This document shows, piece by piece, positions 23,301 through 35,300 of a DNA stretch of 64,000 nucleotides (positions are counted from its first letter, which is position 1; each line of letters starts with the position of its first letter). The stretch is from positions 606,892-670,891 of the forward strand of contig CACVBU010000572.1 of NCBI GenBank assembly GCA_902728285.1, written 5' to 3'. This DNA comes from Clytia hemisphaerica (taxonomy: Eukaryota > Cnidaria > Hydrozoa > Leptothecata > Clytiidae). The notes under the pieces are model-generated. The model saw nothing but the letters and a program-made list of their open reading frames with translations. It did not search any database and was not told the DNA's origin. Both the position numbers and the translations under genes were made by a program.

Positions 23301-26300
23301 AGTTATCATCTCTGTGTTGGTCAAAATTAATAAAGGGCAATTTATCGGGGGTTGGGGTCAATTTTCCAGGGGAAGATTCCTTGAGACTAATTTCCTAGAA
23401 TCGTAATTGGGAACAAAAATTATTTATAATATTTCTGATTATAGATAAAGCTATTGATTTGATCAAGGAGCTTGAACCAAGTCAAATGAAGACGCAATTG
23501 TTTCATCCGATCTTAAGAGGAGCTGCTGCTCAGAAAAATGTCGAAGGTACTTTTTGTTAAAAATTAAAAAATAAATCTCCTAAACAAACGATTACTCTTG
23601 TTTTCGCTTCAATTTATTTTGCTTCCACTAAAATCTGAAATTATTTTCCACTAAAATCTGAACACTTTCAGCTAAAACGAAATGTTTAAGCGTTATAACT
23701 GGTTTTGATTACAGTGTAATCTCTAGCCTTCTAGACAAAAGCTAAGAAAATTGGTTTAACGAGAAGGTACTGACTACTTTAACTCTTACCTCTATAACTC
23801 GAATGTCTCCTTAAACTCAAATAAATTTTATGGGTCCTTCAGTTAAAATGTTTTATAAACCTTACTCCATAACTCGAAATTTCCTATACTCGAACAGATT
23901 TGTGTTCCCCCAAGTTAAAATGTCTCCACTGTATAAACACATTTGAAAGGTTTTATATAAAATACTGCTTTCTATTATTTTTCAGCAATTGTTGATGTTT
24001 TACAAGAAATGTCCAATTTAAATGTGCCTGTTGATTTTTACTGGTGAGTTCCGCCCCTAGTTATTGTTTTAGCTAACAGTTTTTTCAGAAATCCATGTAT
24101 GAATGCATTCGCAAAAGCTTGATATCCACGCAAAATTTCGTGAATTTGTAATATCGTGATTCGAGACAACACTTATATAGAACACAGATGGACGAGCTAT
24201 GAAAATGTAAACGTTTTCATTCTCTCTCACCGCTAAATTTTGCACAATTGAAGATAGAATATTAAATTTAAAATTCCAGACAAATCCGACGAAGTTTTTT
24301 TTTCTCCAGCGAACACTTCAGCTAAAGTATGGGGACAAGCTGGAGTTTTTACAAGCTCTTATTTGATTTGGTTGGTCGTTAACCAGTAATAAAACAATTT
24401 TAATACTTTTTCTAAAGAACGCGTCATCTCTATCACTTCAAATGACCAATTAGTGAAGTATCTTGTAAAAACTCCAGCTCATCCCAAAGTATGGAAGACA
24501 TTTGACCTCATTTAACTTCTGGCAAACTTTAACCGTATACCTTTATCTTGTTAAGGTTTTTCGGTTGTATTGAAGTGAGAAAATTAAGAAGGCTCTACTC
24601 ACTGAGCTTTGTATAGACCTTGGAGGCAGTTTCTCAACCTCGACCAAGCAAAATATTTTAATCAGAGCTCTTTTTTTAAAGTGGTACTTTCAACAAGAGC
24701 GCTAGATATACTTTTACTTTTACATTAATGATGTTGCGCCTTTCATCGTTACAATGGCTTCTTTGCGGGTACCACTTTAAAGAAAACTCCGATCACAGAT
24801 GGCGGATATAGCAGGGTTTATAAAAGTCAGTGCTCTTCCTGGATAGTTGGTTAGATTTCCGGAGAAGATTGATTGGCTTGGATTTTCTCATTTCAGCACA
24901 AACATTATTTCACCAGCCGTTGGGGAACCAGGGAGCGAAGAACACAAATTATATGCCACTTCTCTCAAGGTTTTGATTTTTAGAGATTGTTTTTTTCCTT
25001 CTTCGATGATAAATAGTTTCTATGTTCCAATACATCCACTCTTGATTTCCTATAAGAAACAAATTCTAAAGTGCGAGTGAAGGCGCCCCTTAACTACAAA
25101 CATTTTTATTTTTCTTCCGATCTTCCCTTTGATATCCATACAGGGGGGTGGACGAACATTTCCAGACGGTGATGTGAGAAAATTTTCCAGGGGTGTTTTT
25201 TCATTTTTCTAAGGGGGTAAAAAGTTATTCTAAAATTTCCAGGGGGGGATAAAGGACTAATTTAATTTCGGCCACCCTCACTTTTTTTTTGGAAATTTTA
25301 CCAGGGGGTATCCACACATTTTCAATAATTTTTTTGCCTTAAAAAGGTTCGTCCATCCCTTGCTACGGTTTTTAATGGAACAGCCCAATCTGTAGGATTC
25401 CATTGTTCGTCTGTTTTTTAAACTGACATTTCTCAAGTTGAGATTTTAATTATTTGTTCTGGTTCAGAGAGGCAGTCTGCCTGAAGGCGTCATACAACTT
25501 CACTCATTTATTCAACTTCTTTTTTACAGGGAAAAGAAGACATTGGTATACCTTTTAACACACTGGCTGGACTCCTCCAAACTGACGATTGTAGTATTAA
25601 AGAACTCACATCATTAGGTAAGACACCAGTTTGGTTTTATTCTCTCGTTTTGTTTCTTTTTTTTTTATTACAAGGTACCGGGTGTGCCGAAAAATAAGTT
25701 TCTCTGTTTGAACACAATTCCCTTAAACTGGAAGTCACAGATATTTTTGCATTGGAAAGAACACAGGTCAACTTAAATTTTGATGTTTATTTTGGTTCAT
25801 TGACTCGAAAGGCAGTATTAAAAATATTGTTATCCTCATATCAATAGAAAAAATAGAAATATTAAGATTTAAACCTAAAACTGAAATTTGAGTGGGACAA
25901 CATTATGTCGCCATCTTTATGAAAATACAAAATTACAATGTTTTAAATGGATCGATATCAAAACACAAAAGGGTTTCCTAAGAATTATAGTTGTTCAAGC
26001 CTATTAAGTCGGCTGTAATTAAATAAGTTTCACAGAAAATTGAGTGACTTTTCTTAAATTTGATGAATTTCTTTTTCGATTCAGTAAAAAATGCTGCTTC
26101 TGGTGACGTGTTTGGCTCGCTTGTTCAAATCAAAAAGAAAGTCATCAGGTACGTAATCATGAACTCGCCTACCAATAGTTGTTTTGGAGAACGCGACGGC
26201 CTATTAAATAACTAATTACTCCACAAAAGTAAGTCTAATCAAATCTGACTATGTACAGGTTTTACAGGTGTATACGGGCGAAGTCGTGTTTAGAGCATTT

Positions 26301-29300
26301 TTAAATAGAATTATAAATATAAATACCTTGAAAACGACCATTGCCAAAACATGTTGGAAATTTCCAGCATCTAATGGTATTTTTGTCTCAATCCTCCGCC
26401 CAAAATGGGCTTTCTTTTTGAACGCTGTTTGTCTACGTCTGTATCAGACCCCTAAGATTTGTGAATATTTTAAATGCTTTCTTTTTTTTAAACGCCAAGA
26501 GTGTATGTTTACCTAGTTACAGTTAACTCTTGCTTATTCGAACTTCTATCGGGTGACCCACGAAAAAGTTCAGACGTTTCTCGACGTCTTGAGGCCGAAC
26601 AAATGTCCCAAAGTGCTTGGAGTTTAGATATTTAGAAAGTAGATAACTTAAAATTTGAGCTATCACTTTTTAAATTTGACCAACTTGTTCTCTACTTATG
26701 AGCTTTTAAAGTCAAAATTCACTTTTCGGAAAGTGTAAAAAACACGTAAAAAAGAGGTATTGAATTTATGCAATCAATTAGAAAATCACTTACAAATTGA
26801 CTTATTTAACGAGTTTTATGACATTAATGATTAATAAAAACACATTTAAAAGTAATTTTTGTTTAAAACAAGACTAGTTTTTATAAAAATTGGCGCTATT
26901 GTAGATTTTTCAGATTTTTTTCAAAAACTGTATATCAAAAACGTCTAAAAATACCAAATTTGATATTTGATGATAAGTTTTTTACACTTTCCGAAAAGTG
27001 AATTTTGACTTTAAAAGCTCATAAGTAGAGAACAAATTGGTCAAATTTAAAAAGTGATAGCTCAAATTTTAAGCTACGATATCTACTTTCTAAATATCTA
27101 AACTCCAAGCACTTTGGGACATTTTTTCGGCCTCAAGACGTCGAGAAACGTCTGAACTTTTTCGTGGGTCACCCGGTATTATTCAAATCTTCCTACGTTT
27201 CGCACTTGTTTCCAGGAGAACTTAGATAATTTCTATAATTCAAATTTCTCTGTAATTCGAACAAAAAAGATTCCCTGTTTGAATTCGAATTAGTGAGAGT
27301 TTGCTGTAACTTTCATTTTGCAAGGGTGATCTCTTCGAAAGAGCACGCGGTGACGCTCTTCAAACGTAGAACCACTTTATCTGTTTATCTCCATTTATTT
27401 TCCTTTGTTCGTTTTCAGCGAATTCAATGCGGACGATGCAAGCCAGGTTATTATTTACCGTTGAAGGATAATCTCATTAGAAAAACATTATTTTCCCACT
27501 AGTATGAAATCTTATATATCTCAAATAGCCAATATAAGAATTACCTGCTGATTGTAATTTGCTTTTATGGTATGTCACAATCATAAGACATTCTTAAAAG
27601 ACTTTCTACCTGTTTAGATATTTTCCTAAGCAAAAATGATTCTTATCTCATTGTCTTCTTCTTTTTTCCAGATCATGAAACTGTTACAGGAAAAAGGAAT
27701 GCGAGATATCAGTAAGATTCATACCGTACTTTCCTATAACAATACAAAAGTTCCAAAAAGCGCCAAAATCGTAAATATTGGGATAAGTGCTGCGGCACAG
27801 GCTTTTTGTCTTCTTGGCGCGTTTGATTGTTTAGGGAACTTTTGGATTGTTAACACGGTATCATACTGAATTCTATTGATCGAATTTTTCAATATTCGGA
27901 ACCTAATCTGAAGTCAGAATTATTTTTTTGAGTTTGTGCCTCCCTTGACCCAATCTCCTATTACGGAGAAATGCGAGCAGGGTATAGGATAATAATACGA
28001 ATAAGGACATTTTCTTAAATCAAAATATTCAATCCTCGCTTATCTTTATCTTCAGCAATTTTGACATTCGAAATCATTAAATCATTACAAACGGACGCTG
28101 AGGTTGTCGAGGGAATGAATTTTGTCAAGAACCTTATGGAACTTGTAAGTTGTCATTGTCATTATTTGTGTCAAACCCGAAAGTTTATTATAATAACTTT
28201 TATCCACAAGTGTTAAAAATAATTCGACTTAAAATTTTTGACTTCCCTAGAATTAGCTAATTCCTTTCTCCCTTGGTATTGCTCAAAATCCAGTATTAAT
28301 TCACAACATCGAGATTTTTTCTCTGCCATAGGATGTTCCCATCTCTTCTGAAACGTACACCAGTGTTTTGAGATCTCTAAGAAGACATGGATTATCTGAC
28401 GAATTCTTCATGGTGAGCTTACTTCTTTGTATGATTGTCGCTGATGGGTAGCTCAGTCAGTACAGTCATTCGCCTTACAAGCTAAGGGTTGTGGGTTCGA
28501 TCCCCGGTCACCGCCAACTCAGCGAAATAGGTTAGGTTTGGTAATGTGATCTAGGCGGTAAGTTACTGGGAGCTGAGAGTAGGTGTAGCACTCTACCTCA
28601 GCATTCGACCACCCAGGTCTGGCGCAAATAGAACAGGGGATAGACTCACTCACACTCGGGTGCGCCGAGAGCCACTAGGTGAATATACTCTCTCACTTAC
28701 TCATGATTGTCACTACTGGCCTATAATAGACTTGCACGTTCTGAGTCTTTATGACTGTGTTTTATACTTCTTTATCTTATCCAACTATGGATGATGTTAT
28801 CAAACGGGCGGATCGAATTTCTCAGCAAAACCAAGAAAAATATTATCTTCGTACATAGAAGCCGGTAATCGCTTCATTGAATTGTAGTTAAAAAAGTATT
28901 ATATTCCGTATTGTTTTAGTTTGTCCGGATAATGAAGGAGCATGGCATCGAACCGGACATCCACCAATACTATCAAATGCTCAATATGGCGGCCATGGTT
29001 GGCAACAGTATGGCTGCACAGTTCTGTTTCAACAAAGTTGTCGACACGTCAGAATTCAAGGAAATGCGTCCGAGGCTTTACAATTGGTTAATCAAAGCCT
29101 ATGGAAAGGATTCAGAAGCTAACAAAGTGCTACCGAACTATTTACGTGGTAATTTCTCTGAGAGCGCACAAAAGACTATAAACTTGTTCCAGGAAATGAA
29201 ACAAGCGGAATATGAACCGAGTCCGTTTACCGTGAGCACGGTAATCCGTAGCTACCTACAGAACGGCGATTTTGACGGCGCATCTCAACTGATCCAAGAA

Positions 29301-32300
29301 CACGGAGAGGACGAATTGAAAATGAACAACATTATACAAACGGACTTCATCCGCGCTTACATCACACAAAAGAGATATGAAGACGCCGAACTACTTTTCG
29401 AAAAGTTGAAGGGTGAATCGAAGGTGACGCTACCGCAATATAACGAGATGTTACGAATGTACGAAATAAGAGGTGGGAATCTTTTAATTTCTTTTGATTA
29501 TTTATACTCATAGAGTGCAGAGGGGTTGAAGCCCCCCTGAAGGTTCGGCCCCCCCCTGAGATTTAGCCCCCACCAAAATTCGAAATAGACAGCCCCCCCC
29601 CCTACCAAAATACAAAAAAAAAATTAATTTATGCTTAAAAATCTGAACTGTCAAATCTCCGTGAATGCCATCGACCCTTCACGGATCCTCGCTTTGGCTT
29701 ATTACTTTTCTGAGTTTCTTTTTTGTTCATCTATAACACAGACGAGGAGTATAATACCGAAAATTTTCCATAGAATATGAAGTTCACAATAAATTTATTG
29801 GCCTTGTATAGCTAGAGGAACATTTTCCTTCTATAAAAAATAAAATTTTATAAGAAAAGCAAACTGTTATTTTGAAAAAAGTGAGTAGAAGACAATTGTA
29901 ACTTAAGAAAATTGTAAACACCACATGAAAATAGCTGCGTTCTTTATTTGTCATTCATTTCAATAAACAAACTTTATCACATATCACACACCCGCACGCA
30001 CACACCACAATACAAAAAAAAACAAAAATGTTAGAATGGAAAAAATTTCAAACAATGCAAGGTCTTCATTTTCCATGTCCACACAAGAGAAAGAGATACC
30101 AAATGTATATGTCTTCTTTTGAAATTCTAATCAACAAACGTCAATAGTACGACTTTATTATTACACAAACAAAATACCAAAATGTAAAAAGAAAAATTTC
30201 TTAGTTCTTGGAAAAAGTTGTTAGGTTAGCCCCCAGTCAACAGACCTAAACAAATAGCCCCCCTCCCCTGAGTAAGTAGCCCCCCCCCTGATCTTAGGGG
30301 AAAAGAGCCCCCAACCGGAACTTTAGCTTCTAGCCCCCCCCCTAAGAGCCAGGGGTGCTGCATTCTATGATACTTATTAATTTAAATTTCATATTATATC
30401 ACGTGACTAGGCGTTTGCTTTATGCTTTTCATAAGAAACAATAAATTTCGGTTGATTTACCTTTTTGGACCTACCCCGGTGGGGTGGAGGTCCTATAAAT
30501 TAACCTGTGTTAGTCCGTTCGTTCGTCTGTTACCAACTTTTCTCAGGATTGAATCGTAGAAATCTTTCGATTTTTGGTACAAAGGTGCAAAATGATAGTG
30601 GCCAAAATGTGACGGAGCCCGATTTTTTGCATGAATTTAGGATACCATCATATAGGTAAAAGATGGCTCAAGCAGATTTTTGCTAAAAAATTTTGTTGGC
30701 TCAAAAAACGCATGTTTATCTATAAAAATCACTATTAATAAGCATACATCCATGTTCTTAGTCAAATTACTCAATTTTTTTATGAGATAGATGTTTTTTT
30801 GCTCATGAGGGTTTACTTTTAAAGAATATGTGTGTTTAGACATGAAATTTTGGTTGATTGGCGTGTTTTTATAGAAAAACTGGCCAAATTCGATATTTTT
30901 TATTAGCACATTATCAATTACTTAGGTATGAGCTTTTCTCGAGATTGGCTCTTTCATTCTTTATGATTTTTTGCACAGAGATGCATAACTATAAACCCTT
31001 GAATTTGACGGAGCTCGATTTTTGGAGAAAAAAATTTTGGTTAAATTTCAGCTAAAAAACGGCTAAAAAAAGGGCTTTTTGAACTTTGTGAAATATTAGA
31101 TCATTGTTTTTTTCTGATTTTTTGCATGAAAGTAGGTAAAAGATGGCTCAAGCTGATTTTTGTTCAAAAATAATTTTTTAAGCTAAAAAAACGCATCTTT
31201 ATCTATAAGAATCACTTTTAATAAGTATACATCAATGTTCTTAGCCAAATTACTCAATTTTTTGATGAGATGGATGTTTTTTTTGCTCACGAAGTCTTGA
31301 ATATGAAAAAATATTTTAAGAGCATGAAATTTTGGTTTCTAGACTTTTTTATATAAGAAACAAACGACTAATTTTAATAGATCGTCACTATTTGTGTTCT
31401 TAATGATTGTTTAATGGTCCGCTTACGTAGGTATCAATTATATATGTGTTAAATGCATAACCAGGTAGGTCCATAAAAGTATCACTTGTGATGTTTATTT
31501 AGGTTCAAATATTCTTGGATCGTCCTTTATATGCTCGCTAAAATCCCTACTCTGTACCAGACTGTACATAACTTGCTAAAATCCCTCCCTAACAATGGTG
31601 ACAATTTTGTTTCACAGGTGATGTCACGAAGTCAGAAAGCTTGTACCAAGAAATGTTACAAAGTGATTTCCGCCCGAACGCCTCAACGTATGCTGTCCGA
31701 ATCCGCACATACTTGACTGCGTAAGTTTCTAACCTTTTAATGGGCTTTTCCATTAAAAAACCATACAGGGGGTGGACGAACCTTTTCAAGTCAAAAAAAA
31801 TTATTGAAAATGTGAATTTACTCCCTGGAAAATGGCAAAATTTGTAAAAATATCCTTGGAAAAATTATTTTCTTCCCTTAAAGTGAGGGTGGACGAACTA
31901 AAATAGTCTTTTACCCCCTGGATTTCCCCTGGAAATGTTCGTCCTGCCCCCCCCCCTCTATGGATATAAAATGTAATGGCCCAATTTGATGCCTTTAAAT
32001 CCTATAGTGGGCCTGGAAAAATCGAAACAAATTGTAAACCTCAAGATGGTTTAAACTGCTGATTATTAAATTTGGACAGTGGGGTGTAAATACTTCGATC
32101 GATCAAGTATCCAACAATTTTACAATCTTCTCGGAATGTATTAAATCTTTGCAAGCCTCATTTCAAAAGTGTCGTTGTCAAAATTCATAAAATTCATTCA
32201 ACGTAATTATTTTTTGTGAGCGATTGCGCTCTTGTACCCAGATTGATTGCGGTTTACTTTCAGAAAGACTTATTCGCTCTATTCAATATGTAAATGTCGT

Positions 32301-35300
32301 TTTAAGTAGCTAGTTTTTTATTTATTTATTTTGTTTTTTTTTCTTTCAAAACGAGGCCTGTGATGATTTTTTTTCATTTCGAGAAGAGTCTATCCCCAAG
32401 ACATTTATGATGGGGAATTGTTTTTACCCCGGTAAACTATGAACACACACTCCTTCACATGGAAGCTTCTTTGACATTGATTGCAAATCTCTTCTCCTTT
32501 TAAGAAAACAACCCGAACGTTGTATTGAGATCATTGAAGAAAACATCAGTGGAAAGAATGATTTACGCGTCGAACTGTTCATGGTTGTATTGCGTAACTT
32601 GGTGCCTACTGGTCAAGTAGATTGTGTCAAGAAAAGTAAGCATGAACCAATCCCTACTGGACTTAGTGTCATCTGTACAAAATTTTTCTCACCATAAAAA
32701 TCATTTTTGTTGGTCAAATTTTGAAATTATGATGTAATAGATCTTATCGGAGTTTTTGATTTTTCTAAAAAAGCGATGTATTGTGGGATTGTTTCGGGGG
32801 TATTACAATAGAAACCTTGAAGGAATTCCCCGAGGGAATTCTATTGTAATAGAAAAATCAAAAACTCCGATAAGGTCTATAGAGCCAATCTACCAATAAG
32901 TGCTCAGAAATCAATTTGGGTGTTGAGCATACTTTTGGAATGACAGTTGAAAATACGGTATCTCTTCAATTCAAAATATTCATAACAATGAATTACCGGG
33001 CACTTGCCTCTTGTTACATTGTTTGAATCCAAATCTACAATCGTGGCCAGAATATGTTGTCATTTTTTTGTATGTCAGCGTTTTCAGAATTTAAAGTTCG
33101 GGCGAAAATCACAATTTCGGCCTCTCCACTTTATTCCATTGGATATTTCGATTTGGGAGGAGTTTATTGTCTTCCAGGCTATAATCTAAGCCATTTTTGA
33201 TCCTTTGAGCCTAAGGTCATAAGTCTTATATCTAATGCTAAAACTCTACTTTCCATCCCTAAGTTAGAGCACTTAAAATTCACTTGCGGTTTTGAAATTT
33301 TGCTGAGAAATTCTTTATGTCAAATATTATGGTAATGATTGTCGATGCCAACGCTCGGCCTTTTATGCTTCCATTTGTTTCTGAATAGCCGAGAATCTCA
33401 TTTTGTCGGTCAAATAAATTTACATTTACACCCTGGTCGTGGCACATAACGCAAGATTTATTGTCCAGTGTACACTAAAAGATTGTCTATCAATCAGCAA
33501 TAGACCTTATCGAAGTTTTTGATTTTTCTAAAAAAGCGATGCATTGTGGGATTGTGTATGTGTATTACAATAGAATTCCCTCGAGGAATTCCTAAGAGAT
33601 TTCTATTGTAATACACTCGAAACAATCCCACAATGCATCGCTTTTTTAGAAAAATCAAAAACTCCGATAAGGTCTATACTAAAAAGATGATAAAATAGCA
33701 ATCTTTTTATCTCTCACCAGTGATTGATTTGATCAAGAAACACCACAGTAGCAAAGTACCCCCACATCGTCTCAACGAAGCTTTGATTCTCGTCAACATC
33801 AAAGCTGGAAATATCGAAGAAGCATCTGCTTTATTACCAGTAAGTTCAGGTCGTTTTACACCTTGATATATTGGTTTACGCAGAGGCGAAAAGTCATATC
33901 AATCTCATTTTGTTAAGAATTTGTTTGTTTGTTTTTGCAAAGTAGTACTCTCAGACAGAGAGAGAGAAAGGTTGTGCTAATATTCATAAATATTTTATTT
34001 TCTAATGCAAAAGTCGACCTCTTGATCAAGCAGTGTATCTTATCGGGGAAAACTTCGTCAGGGAAAAGTGGTGACAAATATTTTTCCCCGGCGAAAATTT
34101 TCCCCGGCCTTAATGCGTTTACCAACTACCAGCAAGTGACGAATATTTTTCCCCGACGAAAGTTTTCCCCGATAAGGTATATGTTGGAAATACACTTCGC
34201 ATAAAACAATAGTAGTAAACGAATCAGTCTCAATTATGTTCAAAAGTGTCACGACTTCTCTTAATTTTCGAATATACAGAGAGCAGAAGAGCAGGCGATA
34301 TCAGAGGAGGAACAGACTTCCGAACCAGCACTCAATCCTTATCGAAAGGCTGCCAAATCTGCTCATCTCGACGGTGATGTAAGCACACTTTTTTTTGCGG
34401 TGCTGATCATCAGTAGTATGATTAGAACTTGTTCCGAAATAAAGTGCAAACCATTCATGATATTCATGGCGTAATGTAGTGGTAAATTTAAATTAGACAA
34501 AAGTTGTATAAAATTTGGCACTACTGGCAAAAACTGGGGTCTTTTCATAGAAAACATTACGTCATGAATATCATGAATAACACTGTAACCTGTCGTTACT
34601 TAATTATGAGGGTCTTATGTCGATGAATTCATCAGTGGACAAATTATCCCGCTTTTGGTCAACTTCCAACTAATAACTTTATTCATGGACGCCCTTTAGA
34701 TCTTTTTTCAATGAATTTGCAAAGGCTTGTAGGAAAAGGTACCTATGATCAATTTTTGTATTTTCCAGGTTGATTACATTGAAAACTTGATCAAGTTTTT
34801 GAAGAATAATGATTTGTATTATCAAACACTGGATACATTCTATTTACTGGCGTTGAGTAAGTTTGAAAATATTTCGGTCTGTAAATTATTTAGTTACACT
34901 CAACTCGCAGTTCAACTCAAAAGAAGGATATTTTTAATCGTTACTGGGGAAGCTTTGACTATTTTCTCTACAGTTTCCCCAACTTACTTTCACTTCAAAC
35001 ATAGACTGCTGAGTGCATGTAAACATTGAGCTTAGGGTCCGTCCTGGTCGGTTAGTGTAGATGCCAGCTACATGTAAACAAGAGATTCAAAAGAGTGTCG
35101 GTAATTTTTCTTCGAAACATTTAGAACTATTCTTTTCCCTAATGCAGATAAAATGAACAAAGTGGACGACATAAAACAACTTTACGAAGAAAGAATAGCT
35201 GAAGGGTTTCAGCCGACCGAGAAATTTATGTCGCTTTTACAACAAATCATCGAAGTCAGAAACTTGCAAGATTTTACGCAACGATCAGCTGTTGTAGATG

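Noticed and set aside
27712-27869. Open frame continuing past the exon at 27672-27711
   Set aside because: Reading on leaves the next exon (28056) out of phase. The strong GTAAGA donor at 27712 restores phase, so the continuation is intronic.
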